A DNA stretch of 64,000 bases. It comes from Phoronis australis. Taxonomy: Eukaryota; Phoronida; Phoronidae. The stretch lies in contig NMRA01000209.1 of the NCBI GenBank assembly GCA_002633005.1, positions 607,722-671,721 on the forward strand. Direction: 5' to 3'. Position numbers and translations under genes: made by a program. Under the pieces are notes generated by a model. The model was given only the letters and a program-made list of their open reading frames with translations, was not told the DNA's origin and ran no database searches. Each line of letters starts with the position of its first letter. The stretch's first letter is position 1. Below, in pieces: positions 10,255 through 22,169 of this stretch.

Positions 10255-12425
10255 AACTCAGCAAAAAGCAACCCAGTTGGTGTGACGATCAGCTAGAGTC
10301 GGCCAAGCGTGGTAAAATATGGTCCTTAAAACTATTCCTTAAGACACTGTCTCCTTTATCATAATGTGTGAGAAGAATCCTTTCGGAGTCCTGTTCAAAC
10401 AAAAGGGGAAGATCATGAAGACCAACTTAATGAAACTACATACATGGCATGATTAATTCAAAGATTTATTGAATCAAGATGTTACCTTCCTGACAACGCA
10501 AGAAATGATTGAACATGATAATTTCTGCGATAAGTGTACTAATAATTACCCATCTGATCTTATTATGGCTTTTTTATCGTCTATAGTATGCGAGGCTATT
10601 GAAGAATTGCCTGACGGCAAAGTCGGAGGTTATGATTGGGATGATATTTGAAATGCTGTAGAACAAAAACAAAAAACCGATTGTGCCAATTTTTCAAAAA
10701 CTATCTAATGCTGGATTTTATTTTAGGCTTACCCAAAGCTGGTGTGAAGCAATGCATGAGCGAGGTAATATCAACGATGAAAATAACTATAGAGTCATTT
10801 CCCTGTTGTCTGCTTTGGGAACACTTTTTACTACACTTTTCAATAATTGACTTAATCTTGGAGCTGAAAATAACGGTAAACTTTTTGAGACTCAAGTTGG
10901 CTTTAGAAATATGTATTTTACAATGGACCAGGTGTTTACATTTAAATCTTTGTGCCATAAGTATTTGAGTAAGCAGGGCGGTAGGTTTTATTGCGTGTTT
11001 ATTGACATCTCAAAAGCATTTGATCGTTTTCCTCGTAATTTTCGTTGATTGAAGCATGTTGAGGTGCACTGTAATAATTTCAGCACACTTCGTTCTATGT
11101 ATAGTAAATTGCACTCTAGGTAGATGATCTTACAATTTTTTGGAGGTACTGTTGGCACTCGTGTAACATGATAGCCTAGCAATGCATCTATTGTTGCGGT
11201 ACACTTTACTTAATAGCTTTGTTGTACTGGGACACTCTCATGTTTGAGAGGTTGATTTGCCTTGATATAATTAATATGTAGTTTAGTCTTACACTACGAC
11301 CTATAATTACAACTCGCACGATAAACAGTTGTCGTGTATTTGAAAGAAATCTTGGATTAGCTGTGCCATCGAACATTAATATCAAAAGAATATTGCAATA
11401 AGTGTCAAAAGTTAACTCTTTGCTGTATGCAGACGACATATGTTCCTCTATCGTCATCAATTTACTAAGAATTATAATTTTTGGCCCAATTTTGCCAATA
11501 TTGGGGCATGCATATGAACTTCAAGATATCCAAAGTGGTGGTTTTCCAAAATGTCGGTCTCCCAGAAGATGGGAGACATGGTTCCTTAAAAAAATTAGTA
11601 CAAGTTGGATCTCATTGTTAGTGCATTGCGTTGTTTATAACCCCAGCAGTTTCGTGAATAAAGGCGGGAATGATCGGATATAACGTGCTCGCATTTTGAG
11701 AACCAGGGCATTGACCTGGTTCTCAAAATATGGGCCCGTTATATTCGACTATTGCCACCAAGGCGACTAAAAATTGTCTTGTCAAGCCCGGCTGCATCTG
11801 GTATTTTTTAAAGAAAGCATGGAACTGATGTCGTGATTCGTGATCTATCTCCATTGGTAACATTTCACCAGTTCAACAAAATGGTTTGCTACTCTTCGTA
11901 CGTGTTATGGTGCAGAAATAAGGTTCTTCAACGAATATGAACATTTGGAAACAGATTACTGGACAGATCAAGTTTGGTGTTGGTGAACATGTTTTAGCAA
12001 TAAAAAGTTCATGTTCTAACTCACTGGTTAAGGGGGGGGGGGCTGATGTGAAAGACACCTCTTGCACACGAAGTGTTTATATCCTGTGTTAAAATGCTGG
12101 TTCAAAACACTTGGGATGCCCAGTAACGTGTGGTGAAGGCAACATACGACATGCTTTATAAACCAGATTTCCTTTGGCAGATTTTCTTGTAATTGGACAA
12201 GCTTTTGAAATAAACTGTTGTCAGTGTTTGACATATTTCGATGATTGCATTTGTCAGGGTGTGACAAACAAAGCGTATTTCCTAACAATATTCTCTCAGC
12301 GTGTAAACAAGGCTGTCAATCAGATATCAAATGCAAGTCCAAACCGTCTTAATATACGTTATACCACAATATTGGCGTCAAATGGCAGATACAACCGTGT
12401 AATAAACCAGTGAGATAACGATTTG
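10255..12425 (+). pseudogene. Decayed LINE reverse transcriptase
   Basis: Translating across frames gives a recognisable but broken non-LTR RT. An early segment (SWCDDQLESAKRGKIWSLKLF) resembles the linker of LINE ORF2; EAIEELPDGKVGG near 10590 and NNYRVISLLSALG near 10785 follow. Then come VFIDISKAFD at about 10992-11024 (motif A) and LYADDI at about 11422-11440 (motif C). A C-terminal region includes TCYGAEIRFFNEYEHLE near 11900-11950 and continues towards 12413. Frameshifts and stops are frequent. A 73 bp palindrome (11675-11747) sits inside it. The protein is of a different lineage from the 2A-bearing LINE at 1.7-5.1 kb and has no visible endonuclease domain. Clade not assigned. Confidence 0.75.
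11675..11747. repeat. Foldback palindrome inserted in the LINE relic
   Basis: Arms of about 33 bases: CATTTTGAGAACCAGG on the left pairs exactly with CCTGGTTCTCAAAATATG on the right apart from one base, with a 7-base loop; the outer parts (CGGATATAACG / CGTTATATTCG) pair with one mismatch. It interrupts the RT-like reading, so it is probably a small foldback MITE. Confidence 0.7.
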
Positions 12426-12430
12426 GCGGG

Positions 12431-12510
12431 TAACCGAGGACGGAGTCGAACCCGGGACCTTGAATTTGCTGGTCACCGACCTTAACCACTACACCACGCA
12501 GCGGCTGACG
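12431..12510 (-). repeat. tRNA-derived SINE head
   Basis: On the minus strand TGGTGTAGTGGTTAAGG matches a pol III A box and GGGTTCGACTCC matches a B box, at tRNA-like spacing. The T-arm and acceptor stems do not pair properly, so this is not a working tRNA gene but the head of a SINE or a tRNA pseudogene. It lies immediately beyond the end of the LINE relic. Confidence 0.65.
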
Positions 12511-13056
12511 TCATCAAGAGCGAAAATAAAATACTTAAATGAGCACGCGCAATAATCGCACGTTCAACAAACCGCATTGTACTGTACTTATACGCAACGA
12601 AAAATAAGACACATAATTTCCATAAAAATGATATCCTAATTCAGTGAAAATTTTCTCTCATGTCCTCTTACTTGTAAATTACCGATCTCCAGTTTGAATG
12701 CGGGTATCGTGTCGTCAGGATCTTTGACTTGAGAATTATATTCAGTTACCATTGGTAACCTACTTTAGCAGACGATAATTTCCCGGTCGAAGCTTAGCGT
12801 GAAAAAAACGTGTTTTAAGCTATAATAGTTGGTAAACCTTAATTTATAAATTTAGTTTATTTCTACTGGTTTTGAGTAAAACCATTATTTGACAAAAATA
12901 GCCCGGCTTTTCTTAAAAGGTCACGACCTCCGACCCCGGGCCTCTGACATAGAAAGTAGTTACAAAGCCGTGGAGAGTCAGAAAAGGTAAATCGATTCAT
13001 TGCAATGTTTCTCGTTTAGTATGTAATATAAAAATAGATTACTACATGTTCTCAGC
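12511..13056. other. No gene recognised
   Basis: AT-rich non-coding sequence; it may hold the body of the neighbouring SINE, though none was delimited. Confidence 0.35.
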
Positions 13057-13139
13057 CGTTATCCTCCTTATCTAGAGCCCTCGTGGATTTTGGATAATTC
13101 TCCAAAATCCACTCGGGCTCTAGATAACGGGGGATAACG
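13057..13139. repeat. Near-perfect 83 bp hairpin
   Basis: Two ~38-base arms (starting CGTTATCC and ending GGATAACG, meeting at GTGGATTTTGGA / TCCAAAATCCAC) flank the 6-base loop TAATTC. There are only a few mismatches and one single-base length difference. It is likely a minimal foldback element; any RNA would form a very stable stem. Confidence 0.8.
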
Positions 13140-13890
13140 ACTTCGCCATGTAATAATTGTAATAATCTATATATATATTCAATTCAATGTATTTCCTAGA
13201 GAATTGTTTGGGAATTATTAATATCCCACGAGTGTTTACGCAATCGCTGACTCCACTGCAGTGCCTAAACAAGCCATTGTCTGTGGAAAGAGGTCGCCAC
13301 ACAAAATTCATGAAAAATGGGTTAAGTTATGTTATGGGGGTTGCGTGGAAGATGGATGCCACAAATTCGTTCTTGAAAACAATACAGGTTAAGACAATAC
13401 TTGCTCTTTTTACAGAGTCAGAAGTCTTCAGAATGCGATAAGGTTAAGGTGTGGATTGATGTTGATCGACAATCACTTCTACAAAATTTAAATAGAATAT
13501 GCGTTACTGCTAGAACAATGTATTTGTAAAAGTAAATGTACCGCAAAGAAACTGTGTCGTTGTCCTTATGTATTAGCTGCGAATTTCAAATAATTTGAAC
13601 TTTTAAGGGAATGGTACCGTTTCAAAATTTATTGATGAACTGACTGGTGAGGTGTGATTGTGTACTTGAGTAAACGTGTAAGTGATATCCCGTTTCTGTC
13701 TCATGTTTCCCATAATTGCAGTTTCAAGTGTTCTATTCTTGATTAAAAAAACACAGCTTAAGTTTTGTAAGACCAAGTACTTCATCCTGGCATATATTAA
13801 GCATACCGGTACACTGAGTACAAAAATATCAATATAGTGTTCTGGCTTAAAATTAAGCACATTTGTACCAATTCAATAAACATCAAGTCT
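13140..13890. other. No gene recognised
   Basis: Two overlapping chance frames of 84-85 codons on opposite strands, with no family resemblance and no flanking splice pattern that fits. Confidence 0.35.
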
Positions 13891-15137
13891 CTTGGGAGAG
13901 GTTTCATGAATTTTTTATCATAACTTAGACCGAAATTGGACTAACTTAAGACAAGGATGTCTTAGACCCGTTTCATGACATTTCGTAAGACTAAAATTAA
14001 AAAAGAAATCGGTCCACGCAGTGAAGGTTAGACGTATGGTCTAAATGACCGAAATTTATGACTGGTATCACTGAAACTTTTGCCGAACAAATTTTGATGA
14101 TATTTTCACAATCTCATGTTCCTATACAACGTCATATTGAAGATTGTCAACTTTACCCAACGTGTCCACTAAAATGAAGGAGGCACTCAGGTATCATTCA
14201 GCAGCACGTGTTGTACCAAGCTAACCCCGGCAGTCATTGGTTAGGTTTAGAACAAAGAAAGAAAATGGCGGTTTGTGAACAATTTTTAGCCTTGTCAACA
14301 ACTTTTTCCACCACCTTTTCTCTCTACAGACACGATAATGTCAAAAAGACCTAGTACTGAGATAACATGTTTGCGACCTGGGCAGGTCAATCTGTGTGAA
14401 TACAGGACAGCAACGTAAACAAAAGCCAACGGCAGTAAAAAATGCACACCGAAAAGGCACAACCACAACTTTCCGATTCACATTTCTCGAACACATCCCG
14501 ATTAAGCACAGTCTTGTCTGTACAACAGACCACTAACTACGTCCACATTTACACATCCTGTATCTGTCACGCCGGTTTGTTTAGGTATTATGCGTTACGG
14601 GTTTCACAATTCCACCACCCAATCAGAAACGCCGGTGTAAAGAATTTTTCCCGATGTAAATTCAGTGATACCTGCGTGTCCCCTTCCCCAAAGTGGACCC
14701 GCATGGAACAAGCGAGAGGTCGTAGAGACAATGCAAAGCGATTTGCCGGCATAAATGTACGTGCATGATATTATCCATCTACATGTACCTGTATAACAGA
14801 GTCTTCTCCAGCAAACGAGATCTCAATTCTATCCAAAATGTGAACAGATCTCCTTTAAGAGTTTCAACACCATGAGTATTTTAGAAACCGTAATTCACAC
14901 ACCGCCTCCCTTAGTTTTAGGAATTCGCAACAGGTGGATAATGTGTAGTTTGTGTGCTCACCTGTACATGTATGTCAAAAACTAACCTAAACATTTCTAA
15001 CTGAGTTGTAAACGAAGCACAAAATCCGACTAAGTTTTCATGAAACGGTCTTTTCTGAATTTTACTCTTCAAATTTTCGTCTTAACCTAGACGCTTTTTT
15101 GCCTAAGTCAAAGTCCATTTTCATGAAACAGGCCCTT
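13891..15137. mobile_element. Harbinger-like TIR element, non-autonomous
   Basis: The right end, read inward, starts GGGCCTGTTTCATGAAAATG, a pattern like PIF/Harbinger termini. The left end starts GGGAGAGGTTTCATGAA. A second, inner pair of GTTTCATGA motifs occurs at about 13970 and 15040, so the termini are layered. The ~1.1 kb interior has no transposase. Ends and target duplication are approximate. Confidence 0.5.
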
Positions 15138-16547
15138 GACCTAGTGTCCTAGTGGTCCACCTGCTCACGTTTCTAATTTGTTCTGGTGTCTAATCTACTT
15201 TGCTTGCTGCCTTGGAAACGCCTCTGAGAAATGTGTGAGACATGCAGTTGCTTTGTTCAATTGACAACGGGTGAGAGATTTTCGACCGAAATGGAAAAGG
15301 AACTGCTGGGCTGAGGAGTGCCTGTTCTGCCTATATTCGTCTATGTTAGAGGATTGTGGATGAAGCAAAGTATGACTAGAGTTGGTGCTTGTAAGATTCG
15401 AATTTGACCAATACCATATTGTTAACAATGCTAGCGTCCTCCACTTGAAGAACTCTTTTTGCCCCCACTAGTTCTGGTAGTCTAACTCAAAATATGCTGA
15501 GATGTTTGTTGTCGCCGAAGAGTTGACTAAATGTATATGACAGTTAGTTACTAAAGGGATGGCCAGTAAACCCGTGTCGGAATCTTTAGCACTGCGCCTC
15601 AGACTTTCCAGTATCTCGTTGTCTATGAATTTACACATACGGTCTGAGTGTCCATCTAATATGCGTTTAAATTATACACCCGCCAGGGATTACTCGACTC
15701 TCCTTGACGCATTAGCACTGAGGGACATACATGTATGCGGCATATGCAAGACCAGATAGTCGTCCGGAGGAGGCTGGCATGAGACCAGTTTATGCATCGT
15801 TCGAAACAAGTTGAATGATCACAAGCCCTCAGTACGTTTGAGTGACGAAAACGTCGAGACCAATTTCATTTCGGTACATGGTCTATATGTGAATGAAAGT
15901 TATATTTGCGACTGATAAATATTGTGGGAAATAACAAGAATGCAAATTTGATTGATCTAATAAACGAATCCTGGTGTGGACGAGGGGTGGAGCTGCTTGA
16001 CGAAGACGAGAGGCAAGTACTTTCTTTTGTAGGAATTTGGGGATGTTACACATTTTACTTGATTCATTTGAGTGCCTCATCGCACAGCAGTGATAATCTT
16101 GCAGTCATAGAATGGCTGGGATGGTCCATTGCTTTGAATCACCAAACAAGACGACACTGTCCACCCAATAAACTATCAACGTATAGCGACCGGCATATTT
16201 CACGTTCCCATTATGTCGGAAAATGGCAATTGTCAGTTGTCCCGATCGAAAGCACTCCTTTTAAAGTAATACTTAGCGAGTGCTTTTTACATTGAGCATA
16301 GCCAACGTCGGGTGAACTGAGGGAATAAATCCATGTGATATGTACTCGACATGCTATCTGTCCATACGATGTTTTCAATTAGCATTGATCCATTCGACAG
16401 CAAAAGTACTACCACTATCCCAGTTTCAGTGATGCGTGTACGTTTATGTACGTTTTCATCCAAAGCAACGGAGAGGCACCGCCATGTAGAGAATTCATCA
16501 ACATTACGTCTGTTACACAAATGAAATTTCGAGAGTTCTTGCCCCAC
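15138..16547. other. No gene recognised
   Basis: Includes a 129-codon frame (15906-16295) with no family resemblance, judged a chance ORF. Confidence 0.35.
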
Positions 16548-16717
16548 ACAGTGGCGGATTTAAGGGGCGGGGACAAGGGGGCCATGGGTCCCTAAAATTC
16601 CCTCAGAATCAATTTGGCAGTTCGGGGGTGCGAATGTCTGACGGTCAAAATCCTGGCACATACTCTTCTCTGCCCCCCCTCCCTTAAATCAAAATCCTGC
16701 ATCTGCCGCCCCTACTA
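16548..16717 (+). repeat. ~160 bp interspersed repeat, copy 2 (MITE-like)
   Basis: Begins CAGTGGCGGATTTAAGGGG and contains the same internal order as the reverse complement of 7500-7659 (GGGGGCCATGG, AATTTGGCAGTTCGGGGGTG-like core, TCAAAATCCTG). Divergence from copy 1 is high enough to suggest an old family. Confidence 0.65.
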
Positions 16718-17311
16718 CAGTTTCAGAAACAACCAATAGGTTCGAGTTTTGGACACACCAACAAGTGTACCGTAAGTACCTGCTGCTAATTTCAATGGAT
16801 TTGAGAACCTGGACAATATTCACGCATGTACATGTACTCATTAAGAAGTTCCTGGAAATTTGAAATATATCTTCGTAATGTTTATCTTACGACGAGAGAA
16901 CACAGTTTAATGAAAATGCGCTGGTTAGAAAAGTGGAGTTACAAATCACTGATTGAAGCAGCGCTGGTTCCTGGTTTTCGACAGAAACGTGGCTTGAGAG
17001 GACTGCTAGCGTGCCCTTTTAGTGGATCACATTGCTGCAAATAATAGTTGAGCACGAGTCTGAAATGCTTAGGAAAATACCGAAGCTGTGTATAATCCAC
17101 TGAAAGTGGTCTTAGAGATGTATTTGCATGCTCCTAACTATGCTACTAAAGGACAATGCTAATTAAACATCATCTACGCTAAGTAAAGTGCAATTATATC
17201 CATCCACAGCTTGTACAAAAAATCTGCACGCTTTGTCATTGAGTCAATCCACGTGTTCAACATCAGAGTACGTTTGTTAAGAGTTTTTGAATAATAATGA
17301 AGTCGGTCTTC

Positions 17312-18453
17312 GTTTCAGGCACAAGCGCTTGGGTTTATCTGTTCCTCGATCGCAAATGACGTCACTCAATAATATATATAAGAAAACATAAAGGTTGGAC
17401 ACTTAAAATCTGTCTGGAGCGGCTCAGAATTTTCTACTCAATTGTGCATGGAACTCCACGAAACTAGCATCTGACAACTCTTAGAATACTTTCTTTCATT
17501 CGATCTCTTCAAATTGCCTTCGAGTGGTGATTTGGCGACAAAAATGCCAAAAGAATGCCAAAATCACAAATTCAAGGAAGTGATTCCGTGATGTCATGGC
17601 AGACGGTCTTCGCACATCCGGGTTTTTGACGGACGCTCCCGAGCTAAATCCGAAAGTCTAATTTCGCGCGGCTTTCATCGTCAATCCCTCGACTACTTGA
17701 TCATGAGAAGCAGAGAGCACTTTATTGCCATATAAATGTAATTACTCACATATTTGCGTCAAATGTAAATTATCCTGATACTGAATTGATATGTGTACTG
17801 TGATTTCTTTTGAAGGTTACTTTTGGCCAAAACCATTGAGTTAACTCGTCGGCCACGCGCACGGACTGCGTTTCCTGGCCGAGTGTGTGTTGTGCTTCAA
17901 TCAAAACAGTGCGTGATGTCAAGATGAGAAACAAGATACGCCAGTTTATGTAATAAAATTCTAAGTTAAGGGCTAAAATGAGCCGTCAGTGGAATAAAGT
18001 TACAAATAAACATTAAAATACTAACTTTAACATTCTCAATTAGTTGAGTTTTGGATTAGAATTATTGAATTTGAAATATAGGTTGCTTGCTCAAACTCAA
18101 AGTTTCACCTGCGACAGGCGTACAAGTTGAAGCACAACTGAAATCCGCCATGTTTACTATTTCAGGTCCTTGAATTCAGAGTTTTGAGATTGTTTTGGAA
18201 ATTCCATTGCCAATTCACCAATCACGGAGACAGTTAATGGGATCTAGGAAAGATAAGGCTTCGAAGATTTATGCAACACCAGACTGAGGGAGGTGCACGC
18301 AGATTTTATTTGGATTTTGGACGGTTGAAGTTGGGAGCCTCGGCTTCGCAAAGTTTAAGTGTCCAACCTTTATGTTTTCTTATAATAATATATTATTGAG
18401 TAACGTATTTAACGATCGAGGAACAGATAAACTCAAGTGCCTGTGGTTTCAGG
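17312..18453. mobile_element. 1.13 kb TIR element with 8-bp target duplication
   Basis: The direct repeat GTTTCAGG occurs at 17312-17319 and 18446-18453. Immediately inside are inverted repeats: the left starts CACAAGCGCTTGGGTTTATC and the right, inverted, starts CACAGGCACTTGAGTTTATC. They run about 88-92 bp, ending in GGTTGGACACTTAAA, with high identity. The ~945 bp interior has no transposase frame, so the element is non-autonomous. The 8-bp duplication points to the hAT or P superfamily. Confidence 0.8.
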
Positions 18454-20290
18454 GTAAGGCTGGCAGCAAATGGCGGGAATTGTCAATTTGTAAAAAAATC
18501 ACAAAAATACAACGGATATTGTTGTGTTTTAGTTGTGGTCATCTCTCGTAACTTCAAGAGATCTATCCCATCCAACAATAATCATAAAAATATGAATTTT
18601 GGCCGTAAAATCGATAAAGTTTAGTTAACACCTATATATACTGAAGCACATTACTCAGGACACGATGTACATGTAGGCGTCTCAAACCTATCCACGCCAC
18701 GATGAAATGATGTCCATGTCTTAAAGAGGACCAGAACGCGAAAAACAGACTAATTTGCATTACTCAAACTGGTTCACAGCCACTGAAACAAAATTCATCC
18801 TGCTCACCATGTATGTTACCGGTTTGTTTGTAAAGAGTTTGAATTTTTTTGTTGAAGTCAAAGCATTTTAATTTCTTTTAGTTCAAATTTCAAATAAACG
18901 TTCTGCCAACTGCTCGTCACGTCGTCGACTTTTCTCCCTCAAGGCAAAACATGTCCTCTTATTTGGTATGGCAAGGCATAGGCGTAGCACATTTCCAATA
19001 TATGGGTACTGTGACCTTTAACCTTTAATGTAATCAAAACAATGGCAGCCATTCCGATTAGAAGGCAATTGATGTAAATCCTAACTGTTTAAAATTAGTT
19101 ATAAAAGTATCGTAGTATTCAAATGTATGTCAAAATTTGAATTATTTTTGGAAAATTGCTTGCTTCACTGTGCTATCGACCTCAGATTCAGAATGCGACC
19201 ACAAATGATAATCTGCCGTTAATGTCCATGTTGTCAGTCAGCTGTTTGTCGAATGACTGTGAGCGCATGCGCATATTTTTCATAAATGGTTTTTAGATTC
19301 GAACCTATGTGGTGACTACAATTTTCCCTTAGCGCGTATTTCAAAAATTGCGAATTTCTTGGTTGTTTCTGGAAATTCTCACGCAGGGGAACGTGTATAT
19401 ACATGTAACTCTGTAGTACACTTTGCGAGGTGGTACTTTCGTCAGGAATTGTTTAAAATGCATTTTTGACGAATTTTTGCGTTCCATGCTTCTTTAATAC
19501 ATTTCATTTAAATCAGAAAGTTCAGTGAGTTTCAAAAAGTCATCAGTTTGAAGTCTGTCGATTGTGCATCCCGTCAAAGATTGGCGGTTGCAAGGCAGTG
19601 TCCGTGGCGTGACTCTTAACATTCAAATTCTTTCGATGCAAGACATTTTCTTTCGTGACAAGGGGAAGTTGGAGGCAATTTTGTAAGAGTTTATTTCGTG
19701 ATTTCCATTTTATGTCACAATTTCGATTGAAATGGAACTTTAACCTTTAAAACTCGAACAATGAACCAATTCTTAAACCATCCATTTTGTGACTTTTATT
19801 TTCTGTCTGGTTTTCTTTTTTCAAGCACACAAAATTCTGTGCTGGACACAGTGGAATGTAGTATGTCGTCAAGTACATTAACGGCACATCAGAGGCGGCT
19901 ATTCACGATTTTGGCTGGACGTGTTCGATGAGATAGTTGTGGTCGTAAACCAACACACCTGTTTGAATGAGGAATTCTAAAATAATAAAACCGATTAGGA
20001 ATTTCAAAATAATACAAAACGATCAATAATTATTCAAACCACCAAAATGGCCGTCTTTAAATTTTTAAAATCGATGCATTTTAAGAGAAGCTAGCGAATA
20101 AGTTTTCTTCAGCATCGTGCCTAAGCCTCGAAAATTAATTTGTGAATCGATTAGAACGGGTTAGTCAGTCTGACGTACATGTAGGCTCGTTTAGGCGTTG
20201 GGTTAACAAAACCACAAAAACCAGATATGGAATGGGAAGAAACTTACGTAAAAAGTTATTTGTTACGTTGTAAATGTACGTAAATCAGCT
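18454..20290. other. No gene recognised
   Basis: AT-rich unassigned sequence without convincing coding frames or repeats. Confidence 0.35.
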
Positions 20291-20297
20291 CTCACGA

Positions 20298-20330
20298 GTC
20301 CGTTTCATGAAAATGACTCAAGACTTTATA
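20298..20330 (+). repeat. Solo GTTTCATGAAAATG terminus
   Basis: CCGTTTCATGAAAATGACTC followed by AAGACTTT closely matches the outer right terminus of the 13.9-15.1 kb element. No partner end was found, so this is probably a fragment. Confidence 0.35.
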
Positions 20331-20590
20331 CAGAAAGTTGATCTTAAGTTCCCATTTCACAGTTGCTAAATAAAGGTTTATGCAAGTAATTATGAGAGCA
20401 ACACAGTTTAAAATAATTCATAGAAGCTATCTCAGTGACTATCAGTTATGTATATATTCTCCCATGCTTCACACCTTTGCTGAAGTGAGATTTACTATAT
20501 TCGAAAATAGTTGTTTAGAGCGTAGAACCAAGTTTCTGTCTTACTTCTTAAGCCACTTTTTACGAGACGAGCCCCAGAGCTTGTCTTAGC

Positions 20591-20608
20591 CACGTGACGG
20601 TGACGTCA
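20591..20608. promoter_or_regulatory. E-box plus CRE composite (CACGTG, TGACGTCA)
   Basis: CACGTG and the full palindromic CRE TGACGTCA lie four bases apart. A similar grouping is at 53095-53124. No start exon was found beside it, so regulatory use is only possible. Confidence 0.25.
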
Positions 20609-22169
20609 TAAATGATACGAGACACCAAAAGCGTATTTTGTTGGTATTTTCACGGCTCAGAACTTAAATAAAATTTCTCCAAATTCTGCCTGTAATAATG
20701 CTAAAATATACTTTCATCAATATTGCACTCTTCAGTATTTCCGCATGTTTTAATTGATTGATAATATCGGTAAAATGCATGCATTAATAATAGTGAAGAA
20801 AATACTACTTTTGTCGAGAAAACTGTTAATACGAGATATGACTTTTCCGCCACGCTGCATCGTAAGTTGAAGCTTACGAATCCTAGCAAACGAAAAGAAT
20901 TTGCAATCACTGGGACCATTATGGAGGTGAAGAAGGAGTCAATTGTCCACACTGTTTTCCCGAGTCCTCGAGAACGTCAACTAAATACTTTATCACTAAT
21001 TAGTTCAATTGACGCTGGTAAACTGCCCTTGCGATAAAAACATTTCTATGTCTATTGTTTGAGTACAAGATGAAAATGTGCGCACTTGAGTTTTTCATTC
21101 AGGCTGTCTTAGTAACGGAAAATTGATGCTTAGCACACTCGTCGATGACTAAGGACGGAGCGTCTCGGCAGTTGCGGGCTCATTGTTGTCTAATGTTCTC
21201 CAAGTGTGACTTGCTTTGAAATTTGTTCTTCGAGTTATTGCCCTACACTTGTTTTAATGAGTAATACATTTACATTGTACAATCCGCAAGAGAGAATGCA
21301 CTCCTAACACAGCCATTTATATCGTCCTCTTTTTATAACACTGCATTGTTCGAGTTCCGTGGCAATCAAGTTGCTTCTTTGTAATTTAGATATTTTACGA
21401 GGCAAAATAAACAGCGAGAGACGAATAGAATAGGTGCTCTGCAAAATGAGGTTAATAACTTTGAAACACACGGTTTCGTTACCATGGAAAGGATGGTGGG
21501 AGACCGTGAAATTCAAAAATCCAATTTCCTTTGTTCGCAAGCCAAGGTTTAGATGTACAGTTAACAATACCTAAACAGGAATTCCCAGATGATTACTGGT
21601 GACAAGTTTCAGCCTATCTAAGCGTTTCGTATTGTTGTCGTTGCCTCGAGACATAAGCTGCTGACAAGATGTTTTTCTGAGAATCCACCGGTAGCATCGT
21701 TATAAGTTGCGAGGGTGGATGCAATCTCTTGGGCTTCTGAACACCGTGTTGTTGTACAAGAACGTTCGTCATTGCCATCAAAACTCAAACAGCGATATAT
21801 CAGGTGTCAAAAAACTGAGCCTTTTTGACAAGTAAATTGTCAGCAAATGACCCAATGTACCGAATTCCTTCAAACTTTCACAATGTGTCTCCAAATTGTT
21901 GTCTACAACTTAAAAAAGAATCGCAGAGAAATATAAAAAATAAGGAAGTATTGTGAAATTCAATGCAGCAGGGTGAAAAGTGCAATATCACTATGATTTT
22001 CTTAGTGTTCACGCTGTGCTGGCACCTTTCAGTCAAGAAAAATGACTGCCTGGGTCTCAGATCTATTGTTTTTATTGTCAGATCTGTATCCAGATCAGTT
22101 CTGTCCAATATTCCGATTTGTAAAGATGCCTTTCTGTGAAAGTGGTAAATTTACTTTTAAAACCTGTTT
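20609..22169. other. No gene recognised
   Basis: Chance frames only. The left end of the mariner-type element below may begin in the last part of this stretch, but its terminal inverted repeat was not identified. Confidence 0.35.

Noticed and set aside
12431-12510. Functional tRNA gene
   Set aside because: A and B boxes are present but the T-arm and acceptor stems do not pair.
15906-16295. 129-codon plus-strand ORF
   Set aside because: No recognisable motif and an overlapping frame on the other strand; judged chance.
16715-16763. Splice-bounded 17-codon stretch ending at GTAAGT
   Set aside because: The acceptor is the edge of the MITE-like repeat and there is no partner exon.
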